NCBI RefSeq assembly: GCF_013385635.1
Contig: NZ_JACAPR010000013.1
Span: 62,001-126,000, forward strand
Reading direction: 5' to 3'
Source of the DNA: Pseudomonas gingeri
GTDB taxonomy: Bacteria; Pseudomonadota; Gammaproteobacteria; Pseudomonadales; Pseudomonadaceae
Length of the DNA stretch: 64,000 bases
Under the pieces are notes generated by a model. That model made no database searches and was not told where the DNA came from. It saw only the letters and a program-made list of their open reading frames with translations. Positions 25,058 to 33,500 of the stretch are shown here, in pieces (position 1 is the stretch's first letter; each line of letters opens with the position of its first letter). Position numbers and translations under genes: made by a program.

Positions 25058-25765
25058 CTAGCCGGGACGGCGGCCTTGCAGGGAAATGCGCACCGGCAAG
25101 GTCATCGAGGCCGGTGGCCGTTCGTTTAATCGAGGGGCGGCGCGCAAGGCGGCCAGCACCTGTGTATCGAGCTTCGGATCGCCACTGGACTTGACCAGCT
25201 CGACCCGGGTGATTTCTCCGGCGGCGCTGAGCCAGACATCGGTCTGCAGCGAAAACGCCAGGTTGCGCAGGTCAGGGTTCTCCTTGAGCACGCGCTGGAA
25301 GGTGTACGCGAGGAACTGGCTGTAGGTGCCGTTACCCAGTCGTCCACCGCCGGCACCGGCCATGCCACCGCCCTTGCCCGCGCCGATGTTGAAGGCATCG
25401 CCACCGGCCTGGGCATCGCCGTCGATCTGCATCGGGTTGGCCAGGTCGTCCGCCGGTGAGGGCGGTGCTTCTTCCTGTGGCTTGACCTCTTCAGGTTCGG
25501 GCGTCGGCTCGGGCACCTTCTCTTCCACCGGGGTCTCCGGCTCCGTGGGCTTTTCCGGCTCAGGAGGCGGCGGTGGTGGCGGAGGCGGTAACGGGATGAT
25601 CATCGGCACCTTCGGCGCTTCGCGACGGACCCCGCTCATGTCGTGGGCCCACTGCCACAGGAACCACGCGGCGGCGGCGCCCAGCAGCAACCCGGCGCCC
25701 CACTTCACCAGGCGCAAGGGCGACTTCTTCACGGGATCGGGGCTGATCGGTAATTTGGCGGTCAT
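25058..25765 (-). CDS. TonB-like energy transducer
   Basis: A 235-residue protein with one inner-membrane helix (about residues 22-42). A Pro/Glu-rich periplasmic spacer (about 57-105, including a run of nine prolines) and a glycine-rich hinge lead to a TonB-type C-terminal domain (about 150-232, with TDVWLSAAGEITRVELVKSS). It starts 2 bp after exbD, forming a private ExbB-ExbD-TonB set. It should transmit proton-motive force to an outer-membrane partner; the likely partner here is the neighbouring porin or TpsB (inference). Confidence 0.88.
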   Translation of the reverse strand: MTAKLPISPDPVKKSPLRLVKWGAGLLLGAAAAWFLWQWAHDMSGVRREAPKVPMIIPLPPPPPPPPPEPEKPTEPETPVEEKVPEPTPEPEEVKPQEEAPPSPADDLANPMQIDGDAQAGGDAFNIGAGKGGGMAGAGGGRLGNGTYSQFLAYTFQRVLKENPDLRNLAFSLQTDVWLSAAGEITRVELVKSSGDPKLDTQVLAALRAAPRLNERPPASMTLPVRISLQGRRPG

Positions 25766-25767
25766 GG

Positions 25768-26193
25768 TCAGCCCTGGTTCGGTTTGCCGGTGACCAGCCC
25801 GACCTGGGACAGCTCCAGGCGTCGCAGCAGGTCGAGCACTTCGATCACTTTCTGGTACTGCACCGTGGCGTCGCCACGCACGATGATCGGGAAGTCCGGG
25901 CTCTGCGCCTTCTCGATACGCAGGCGCTCCTCCAGCTCCGGTAAGGTCACCGGGTACGCGTCGAGGAACACCTGGCCACCGTCGTTGACCGAGATGGCCT
26001 TGGTCTTGGCCTCGGACAACGACACCGAGGCACTGGCCTTGGGCAAGTGGATCTGGATCCCCGAGACCTGGGCCGTGGCGGTGAGGATGAACATCACCAG
26101 CACCACCATCAGCACGTCCACCAGGGGCGTGATGTTGATGCTGTCGACGGCGGCATCGTCATCGTCGTCATGGGAGGTGTTTACGGAAGCCAT
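25768..26193 (-). CDS. exbD: ExbD/TolR-family biopolymer transport protein
   Basis: A 141-residue protein with a cytosolic acidic N-terminus (SHDDDDDAAVDSINITPLVD), one membrane helix beginning at the NITPLVDVLMVVLVMF segment that carries the essential proton-relay Asp of ExbD/TolR, and a periplasmic domain. It is 11 bp from the ExbB-like gene and 2 bp from the TonB-like gene. It forms the pentamer-dimer motor with ExbB (family knowledge). Confidence 0.9.
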   Translation of the reverse strand: MASVNTSHDDDDDAAVDSINITPLVDVLMVVLVMFILTATAQVSGIQIHLPKASASVSLSEAKTKAISVNDGGQVFLDAYPVTLPELEERLRIEKAQSPDFPIIVRGDATVQYQKVIEVLDLLRRLELSQVGLVTGKPNQG

Positions 26194-26204
26194 GGCAGTT
26201 CCCC

Positions 26205-28049
26205 TCAGACCGACAGCATGTCGGCGACGTGATGATCGGCATGCGCAGCACGCCCGCGAGCGTTGTCGTGGGACTGGCCCTCGCCATGCATTTCCGCCAG
26301 GCGGGTGATGAACTCATCGACGAACACGCGCATGTCGGCACTGACTTCCTTGTTGCGGGTGATCAGGCGGTTGTAGCCAAACAGTGCCGGGATCGCGACG
26401 AACAGGCCCATGGCCGTGGCCAGCAAGGCCGCCGCCATGCCCGGGGCAATGGCGTTGATGTTGACGTCACCGGCCATGGCCGTACCGAGGAACACCACCA
26501 TGATCCCCAGCACCGTCCCGAGCAGGCCGATGTACGGGCCGCCGGCAATGGCGTTGGAGAGGGTCGACAGCTTGGCGCTCAGTTGCTGGTTTTCCCGGGT
26601 GCGCACGCCGTCCATGGAGCAGCGGATGGCTTCGATGGTGGCGGCCGAGACCGACGAGGTATCGGCGCCCTGGGCGCGGCGGGTACGGATCTCCTTGACC
26701 GCCACCAGGTACAGGCGCCACAGCGAGGAGTACTCCAGCCGTCGGGCCAGGTCCTGGTCGTCGGCGAACATTTCCAGGCGCGTGCCGATCTGGCCGAACT
26801 GCTCGCGGAAGGCTTCGTTGGCGCGGCTGACGCGGCCCAGGGCGCGGTTCTTGCGGATCATGATGAACCACGACTGGATCATCATCAGCACCAGCACGGC
26901 GATGATCACCCAGGCATCCACCGGCACCGCCTTGAGCAGGAAGCCGAGACTGCCGAAGCCGAAGCCCGACTGTTCTTCGTCGGCACCATAGACCACCAGT
27001 TTCGATTCGGCGCCCTGGGCCGAGGCATCGGCCAGCAGCGCGGCGGCGGGACGCACGACCTTGGACAGGCGCAGTTCGTCGATGGCGCCGTTGAAGGCCT
27101 GGAAGGCACTCGAAGCCGGCGCCGCCGGATCAGCGGCAGCCACGGGCGGAACGTCGCCACCGATCGCGATCAACGAATTGAAGGCCGGCACTTCCTGGGC
27201 TAGGGTCGCGGTTTCGCGACCGTTGACGAATACCGCCACCTTGCTGCCCTGGGCGGTCAGTGCCAGGTGCTGCCATTGACCGGGATTCAGTGCCTGGGTC
27301 GACACCACGCGCTGACCGTTGATCTCGATGAATGGTATGCCCTGGCTGACGCCGAGCAGGAAGGCATGAGCGCCTTCGCGACGGGCCATCAACAGTTGCT
27401 CACCCGAAGCCTGGTCCAGACGTACCCAGGCACTCAGGGTGAACGCTCCGCCGGCGGTGTATTGCAGCGACGGGCTGGCCGGCAGCAGCAGCGGCTGGCC
27501 GCCGAACTGCAACGCCCCGCCGATCACGCCATCGATACGGTTGCCGGTAGCATTCTGGGCATTGTTGGAAAATGCCGTGGCGTCCTTGGGCGGCGTGGCG
27601 GCCGCGCCGTCGAAATGGTAGACGGCGGTGTAGTTCGGCTCGAAGGCCAGTTGCCCGTTGCTGGTGGCCGGGGCCTTCTGGTTGCCGTAGTACATCCAGA
27701 TGTCCTGGCGCTGGCCGCCTTCGATCTTCGGCACATCGACCCAGATCAGCGCCATGCCCATCAGCGGGTCGAAGCTTTCGATCTGGTAATTGAGCACGGT
27801 CTTGTCATCGGCGGCGACAAAGCGCAGGTCCGAACCGTCTTCCTTGACCCCGTCGAAGGTGAAGTTGCCGGTGTGCAGGCGTACCAACAGGCTGGTGCGG
27901 CCCAGGGCCTCGTTGATGGCCGCGCCCTGGGGCGTGGTGTCGACGGTGATCTGCTTGCGGTAATGCCAGTCATCCTGCCACCAGGCCTGGGCAGTGGCCG
28001 GGAGCACGAAGCCCAGGCAGATCAACAGGAAAGTCATCAGGCGCTGCAT
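26205..28049 (-). CDS. ExbB/TolQ/MotA motor subunit with DUF2341 and LamG-like ectodomain
   Basis: A 614-residue multidomain protein. A Sec signal peptide (cleavage after PATAQA) is followed by a DUF2341 domain (about residues 23-120), a LamG/concanavalin-like jelly roll (about 145-335, with FTLSAWVRLDQASGEQLL) and a membrane helix (about 370-393). A MotA/TolQ/ExbB domain follows (about 420-600) with GLLGTVLGIMVVFLGTA and the AALLATAMGLFVAIPA helix. Ordinary ExbB is about 240 residues, so the N-terminal half is an extra periplasmic carbohydrate-binding-like module. It sits between tpsB and exbD and probably senses or grips an envelope or matrix ligand. Confidence 0.88.
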   Translation of the reverse strand: MQRLMTFLLICLGFVLPATAQAWWQDDWHYRKQITVDTTPQGAAINEALGRTSLLVRLHTGNFTFDGVKEDGSDLRFVAADDKTVLNYQIESFDPLMGMALIWVDVPKIEGGQRQDIWMYYGNQKAPATSNGQLAFEPNYTAVYHFDGAAATPPKDATAFSNNAQNATGNRIDGVIGGALQFGGQPLLLPASPSLQYTAGGAFTLSAWVRLDQASGEQLLMARREGAHAFLLGVSQGIPFIEINGQRVVSTQALNPGQWQHLALTAQGSKVAVFVNGRETATLAQEVPAFNSLIAIGGDVPPVAAADPAAPASSAFQAFNGAIDELRLSKVVRPAAALLADASAQGAESKLVVYGADEEQSGFGFGSLGFLLKAVPVDAWVIIAVLVLMMIQSWFIMIRKNRALGRVSRANEAFREQFGQIGTRLEMFADDQDLARRLEYSSLWRLYLVAVKEIRTRRAQGADTSSVSAATIEAIRCSMDGVRTRENQQLSAKLSTLSNAIAGGPYIGLLGTVLGIMVVFLGTAMAGDVNINAIAPGMAAALLATAMGLFVAIPALFGYNRLITRNKEVSADMRVFVDEFITRLAEMHGEGQSHDNARGRAAHADHHVADMLSV

Positions 28050-28072
28050 GAAAAATGCTCCTTTTTATGGGT

Positions 28073-29683
28073 TCAGAAAGTGGCTTGCAGGCTGAAGTGC
28101 AAACGTGGGTCCTGTTTCTTGGTGTTCGGTCCGTCCAGCAACGGGTAGCCCCAGTCGAGGCTGCCGGACAGCCAGTCGACCAGGCTGGCGCGGGTGCCCA
28201 GGCCGACACTGGCGAGGCTGTAGTCCGATTGCTGTTCGATCAGCGGTTCACGCAGGTACAGTTGGGCGCCTTCGGCGAAGACATAGAAGCGCCACTCCTG
28301 GACATAGCTGCCGAGGAACTTGGCCAGCGAAGGTGTGCGCAGTTCCTGGGAGAGCAGATAACCTTCGTCACCGGTGCGCTCGGCCGCCAGGTAACCGCGC
28401 ACCGAAGTGGCGCCACCGGCGGACATCTGTTCGTTGGAAACCAGTGGGCTCGAGGTCAGCTGGAACGATGCCTTCGAGGCGCTCTGCCAGTCGCCGAGGA
28501 AGCTCCAGGTGTAATTCAGGTCGCCCTTGAGCACCGTGAAACTGGGACTGGCCTTGTAGCGCTTACGGCCGAATTCCTGACCGTCGCTGCCATAACCGAA
28601 GAACGCCCGGGTGCCGGCCACCAGGCTCAGGCCCAGGCCCAGCTGGGAGCTCTCGGTATAGCGATAGCCGTTGTAGCCCAGGGTGATCGGTGCGTACTTG
28701 AGCGGCACGGTGTCGCTGCTGCCACCGAACTTGAGCTGCTCCTCGAAGTCCTTGAAATCCACACCTAGGGAAAACGAGTTGGCCCAGGCATCCGATGCCG
28801 GCAGGCTGTAGATTCCGGAAATGCCATAGGAGTGGCCCTTGCCCAGGACATTGCTGCCACCGATGGTCGCGACGTTACTGTCGGACTTGTACCCGGACAG
28901 TTGCACCGACCAGCGATCGGTGATGGGTGCGGTATAGGACCCTGACCAGACCTTGGCGTTGTCCTGCTCTTGCGGCGCGGTGAAGTAGGTCAGGGAAACG
29001 CTGTGACCCCGTTGCCAGAGGTTGTCATAACCCAGCGAAGTGACCGCCCGCAGTTCCTGGGTGTCGGCGCTGTAGTCGTTGTTCAGGCCCAGGCTGGCGT
29101 GCCAGGGATTCTTGTCTTCCACTTGCAGGTCGACGTCCATGGTGCCGGGCCGCTGGCCCTCGCGAACCAGTGGCATGACCTGCCGCCCCGCCGTCTTGTT
29201 CAACGCCGCCAATTCGCCCTGGACATTGGCGAAGTTGGGCACCTCGCCCTCCTTCAGGGCCGGCACGTCATCGCGGATCTCGACCGGGGAGTAGTGCTTG
29301 GCACCGACCACGCGCACCCGTCCGACCTTGGTCTCGCTGACCTGCAGGTAGACGATGCCTTCCTCGACCTTTTGCTCGGGCAACTCGACAAACACCGACT
29401 GGTAACCCTTGGCCTGGTAGATTTTCTGCAAGGCATCCCGTGCGCCTTCGATATCGGTCAGGGCTTTGTGCGGGCCGAGAAACGGGTACACCGCTTCCTC
29501 GATATCCCGCGCATCGAGCACGGTATTGCCGCGCACGACGTACTCGTTGACATCCAACAGGCGCGCGGTAGCTTCCTCGGCCAACACTGGCCGTCCCAGC
29601 AGCGCCAGGGCCAATCCCGCGCACACTGGCAGCCAGCGCCCGGCGTTTATCGCTCGCGCCTCTTTGAAGAACAGATGCTTCAC
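28073..29683 (-). CDS. TpsB: ShlB/FhaC-family two-partner secretion pore
   Basis: A 536-residue outer-membrane transporter. A signal peptide (GRWLPVCAGLALALLGRPVL) is followed by a POTRA region (about residues 40-200: VFVELPEQKVEEGIVYLQVS) and a 16-strand barrel carrying the Omp85/TpsB signature VRGY (Val428-Tyr431), ending LQATF. It secretes the large TpsA encoded upstream. The GTG at 29683 was chosen because AGGGGG lies just upstream and the signal peptide follows directly. An in-frame TTG at 29761 would touch the previous stop and lacks a ribosome site. Confidence 0.9.
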   Translation of the reverse strand: MKHLFFKEARAINAGRWLPVCAGLALALLGRPVLAEEATARLLDVNEYVVRGNTVLDARDIEEAVYPFLGPHKALTDIEGARDALQKIYQAKGYQSVFVELPEQKVEEGIVYLQVSETKVGRVRVVGAKHYSPVEIRDDVPALKEGEVPNFANVQGELAALNKTAGRQVMPLVREGQRPGTMDVDLQVEDKNPWHASLGLNNDYSADTQELRAVTSLGYDNLWQRGHSVSLTYFTAPQEQDNAKVWSGSYTAPITDRWSVQLSGYKSDSNVATIGGSNVLGKGHSYGISGIYSLPASDAWANSFSLGVDFKDFEEQLKFGGSSDTVPLKYAPITLGYNGYRYTESSQLGLGLSLVAGTRAFFGYGSDGQEFGRKRYKASPSFTVLKGDLNYTWSFLGDWQSASKASFQLTSSPLVSNEQMSAGGATSVRGYLAAERTGDEGYLLSQELRTPSLAKFLGSYVQEWRFYVFAEGAQLYLREPLIEQQSDYSLASVGLGTRASLVDWLSGSLDWGYPLLDGPNTKKQDPRLHFSLQATF

Positions 29684-29757
29684 ACCGCCCCCTAAATTCA
29701 GAAAGGTCTCGAATGAATTCGAAACCGTCGCGGCGGTGTTTCCCGCCGCTTGTTCGA

Positions 29758-30369
29758 TCAATTGCTCGACAGCGCCGTGACCGCGTGCCTGGCGAGCCAG
29801 GTGTGCAGCAGGGCAAAGTTCAGGGAGAACTCCGGCATCTGCAGCAGCGCGCCACAGAACACCTCGCCGATGATTTTCTGGATCAGCGTCACCGCCCGCG
29901 GGTTGTCCAGCAGCGTGGCGATGTCTTTGCTGAGGATGTTGAAGTTCCAGACCTTCTGGTTCAGGTCCAGGCCGACGAACCAGCGGAACAGCAGGTTGTA
30001 ATTGAGTTGTTCGTACAGTTGCTGCTCGCTGGGCACCGAATACAGCAGTTGCAGCAGGAGGATGTGCATGACCGTCTGCGGCGCGATCAGCATCTTCGAG
30101 TCGGCATTGAGCGCCAGCAGGACTTCACGGTGGTCGTCCAGCAGGTCATCGATCTGCGGGCGCAACAGCACCAGCGAGTGCCCCGACGGGATGTAGCTGG
30201 AGACCTCCTTCAAGGCCCCCTGCCAGTCCTCCTGGGAGACGATCCAGACCCACGGCGCCCCGTAGCGGTAGACCGACACCGGCTTCTTGCGCGCCGCTTC
30301 GACGATCTTCGACAAACGCTGGTCCAGCTCCTGCATGCCCACTTTCGAGTAACGTTCCATAGTCCCCAT
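29758..30369 (-). CDS. Phd/YefM-like domain fused to IS5-type transposase N-terminal (DUF772) domain
   Basis: A 203-residue protein. Residues about 4-62 follow the Phd/YefM antitoxin pattern (VGMQELDQRLSKIVEAARKK then VSVYRYGAPWVWIVSQEDW). Residues about 95-190 match the IS5-family transposase N-terminal domain, DUF772 (YSVPSEQQLYEQLNYNLLFR, then WFVGLDLNQKVWNFNILSKD). No DDE catalytic domain follows, so it cannot transpose. GGGGAG lies 7 bp before the ATG at 30369. It sits between the tpsA terminator and tpsB and looks like a domesticated fusion with a regulatory role, which is inferred. Confidence 0.78.
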   Translation of the reverse strand: MGTMERYSKVGMQELDQRLSKIVEAARKKPVSVYRYGAPWVWIVSQEDWQGALKEVSSYIPSGHSLVLLRPQIDDLLDDHREVLLALNADSKMLIAPQTVMHILLLQLLYSVPSEQQLYEQLNYNLLFRWFVGLDLNQKVWNFNILSKDIATLLDNPRAVTLIQKIIGEVFCGALLQMPEFSLNFALLHTWLARHAVTALSSN

Positions 30370-30469
30370 CCTCGATCTCCCCGCCTTCCCGTCATCCTCA
30401 GGAATCGTCGCCTTGCGGCCCCTTGCACACGTCACATATCCATGACGGAGCTGGCCTTGTGCTACCGAA

Positions 30470-30484
30470 CTTTTGTCACAAAAG
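30470..30484. promoter_or_regulatory. Perfect 15-bp palindrome, candidate operator
   Basis: CTTTTGTCACAAAAG is a perfect palindrome about a central base. It lies about 100 bp upstream of the Phd-DUF772 gene and 28 bp downstream of the tpsA terminator, so it falls in the likely promoter of the tpsB-exbBD operon. The Phd-like protein itself is a plausible binder; this is inferred. Confidence 0.5.
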
Positions 30485-30510
30485 CTTCATTCCATGGCGG
30501 TCTGCCGGCA

Positions 30511-30540
30511 TAAAAAAAGGGCGGCCATCACGGCCGCCCC
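30511..30540 (-). terminator. Rho-independent terminator of tpsA
   Basis: On the minus strand a GGGCGGCC-GTGAT-GGCCGCCC hairpin is followed by seven T residues. It begins just after the tpsA stop and should end most tpsA transcripts before the accessory genes. Confidence 0.9.
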
Positions 30541-30560
30541 CAGAGGAGAAACACCAGGTA

Positions 30561-33500
30561 TTACAAGGTCAGGTTGCCCCGTTCCTCTTCGGTCAGACGC
30601 TGCCGCGCCTGCTCGTCCAGAGGACCGGCGCCCAGCACTTGCACGGGGCTGCCGGGGTTGTAGGCCGGCGAACGGCTGGCACCGTCGCGCGAAGGTTCCA
30701 GGCGCTCCTGGCCGAAGCTCAGTACCTGCACGGTGAACACCGAAGGCTGGTTCTGCCGGGCGTTGGCCTGCTGCTGACGCGCCACGTCGTCCGCCGCCTG
30801 GGTCGCCGAGCTCGCCGCCGCGCTGGCCGAGGTGATCGCCCCGGTATTGACCGACGCCACCACCGGTACACCCGAGGACTTGCCCTGGACCTGAATGTTC
30901 GCCGCGTTCACCACATGCAGGGCGGCGATGTTGACGTTGCCCGAGACCCGGATTCCCGCCTCGCCCGCATCGATAGTGCCCAGTGGTGCGATCAGGTCGA
31001 TATCGCCCGGCTTCACTTCCGCAATCGGGTTCAGGGTGGCGATACCGGCACCGGTACTCGGCACCGCCGGGGACAGGCTGACGTTGCCCCAGCCGTCATA
31101 CACGCGCTTGGGCGGCGTGTAGACCACGGTGGTCTTGGAGCCGCGCCCGGCGTTGATGTCGCCTTGCGCCGACCAGCCCATGATCGAGCCGCCGAAGGTG
31201 GTCATGATCCGGCTCTGGCCGAGCAGGATGCTGCCCTGGGAATACAGCTGGATATCCCCCGAGCCCTGGGTGATGACGCCCGCCGTGGACGGTGGCGCGG
31301 CGCCCTCGATACCGAACACCTGCTTCCCGCCCGGCGTCAGCATCTGGATCGACCCCCCGAAGTTGGTGTGTACCCCGGCGCCGCCGAACAGAGTGATATC
31401 GCCCTGGTAACCTATCGGGTTGCCCGCCACATCGGTGTCCGGGAACAGCGCGGCAATCGCTTCGCGCCCCCGCAGGTAGCTGCCCTCACGCGGCCCGCCG
31501 ACCTGGTTGTACTCGCGGCCGCCGGCCTTGAGCTCGGCGAAATATACGTCGCGGGCAAAGACCCGTTGCTGTTGCGGTGCCAGGGCCGCGAAATAGGCCC
31601 GTGCCTGTCCGACATCGCCGCTGAAGCCATAACGTTCGGCCAGCCAGGCCAGCAGTTCCGCCTCGTAGGTCTTGGCCACCTTGCCGCCCTGCCCGGACAA
31701 GGACTCGCCCGGCTGGGCGAGGTTCGCCGGATCCAGGTAAGCCGCGACAAAGCGCGCGTAGTCCGGACCGTTGGCACCGATGCCGGCCTGCAACACGATA
31801 TCCGCCCCCGGCCGTGAATCGCCGGGCACCACGGCGCCCAGGCTGGTGATACTGACCTTGTCCTCCATCAGGATATTGCGCCCGGCACTGATCTCCAGGG
31901 TGCCGGGGCCGGCCACGTTGAATGTGCTGTACAGAATGTCGCGGCCGGCCTGGATCACGGAAATATCGGTCGGGTCGTTGTGGGCGAACAGGTTGCCGGT
32001 GGTCTGCCCAACCGACAGCCCCTGATCAGTCGGCACCCCCAGGTCCCCCTTGGCTTTTCCGCTGCTGACGATATCGCGCCCGGCCATGATTCGTACCGGA
32101 CCGGCGCTTTCGTACCAATTGCTGCCATTGTTGAAGGAAAGGATTTCACCGGTGCGCAAGCCGACGATATCGCCGTCTCGGGCATAGAACCGTGCAGGCA
32201 GGACATTGCTGCGGGTCGATGCGGTATCCGCGCCAAAGGCGAAGAGCGGGTATCGGCCTTTTTCGATATCGACAGCAACACCCGCACCACCCTGGTTATC
32301 GACGACCTTGGTACCACTGCTGTCGTAACCCACAAAGGCCGGTTTGAACGGTGTAGCGATCGCACTGGCTGCGGCACCGGATTGATTGATCGCATACCCG
32401 CCGCCGTACAGCGAATCAGCGGCAAGGAACTCGAGCTGGCCGTTGACCGAAGGAGCCAACAGCAACGAATAGTTATAGGCGCTGCCGAGATTGCTCGCAC
32501 TGTAGAGTGCCGAAGGCCCGTAGTAGAAGCTGCCATTGGCGGCTACCGCACGCAGAATGGATGGGTAGACAAAACGGCCGTCGGTAGGAGAAGTATTTTT
32601 GCCCTGGATCGGAGCATTGGAAGTATTGACTTCACCGATCTGGGTGCTCGGTGTCAGATTGCCCCCCGCCGAAAACAGATCAATGGCCGTGTGATCGGTC
32701 CAGAGCGAGAACCAGCCATATCCAGTACCCGAGAACGGATTGGGGGGCGCCGCACCAGGATTTACATCGAACGCGACACTGTTGGGTTGTAACACTCGGC
32801 CCGGATCGGTGGCGCCGCCCACGACCAGATCGCCACGGGTCGAAAGGCTGATCGTCGCGTCACCGGGGATCAATACCAGTCCACCGGTGGAACTGGCCAG
32901 GGAGGCCGTGTAGGGATCAAAGGCCCGGGTATCGGTCGAATCGTGCTGCTGCGGGAAACGTCCGTAGCGCAGATCGATCCCGCCCAACGCGCCGGCCTGC
33001 ACTTGCAGGTTGCCGCGCAGGTTGATGAGGGCACCTTGCAGGTCATGGATCGGTGCCAGGGCATTACCGTTAAGGTCCAGCGGATTTCGGGCGGCCAGGG
33101 TCGGGTTCAAGCCACCACCGACCTGGAAGTTCAAATCGCCACCGCCGGTGAGCATCAGTTGGCCATCCGTACCGACACGGCCCGTGCTGCCCACGGCCAG
33201 GACCAGCCCCTGGCTGCGTAGCGCGGTACTCTGGGTACCCGCGGTGGAGATGAAGTCCCCTTTTTGCACCAGGGTACCGGCATCTCCTCCGACCCGAACA
33301 TCGACATTGCCACCACCCAGGGTGCCAAAGCCGGTAAAGCCGGTCAGTACGCTGGTGTTGTTGAAGCTTGTGTAGGTACCGAAATTGATCCACCACGCGG
33401 TGGGTATCGCGCCTTGACTCAATGCGTCCCCGCTGCCCTGGCGCCAGAGCCAGTTGCCCACGGCAGCACTGGACAACTGGATTGGATCACCGCTTGCCAC

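Noticed and set aside
30561..31500. Contact-dependent inhibition toxin at the TpsA C-terminus
   Set aside because: No VENN-type junction, toxin domain or immunity gene follows; the end looks like DUF3739 and a short tail.
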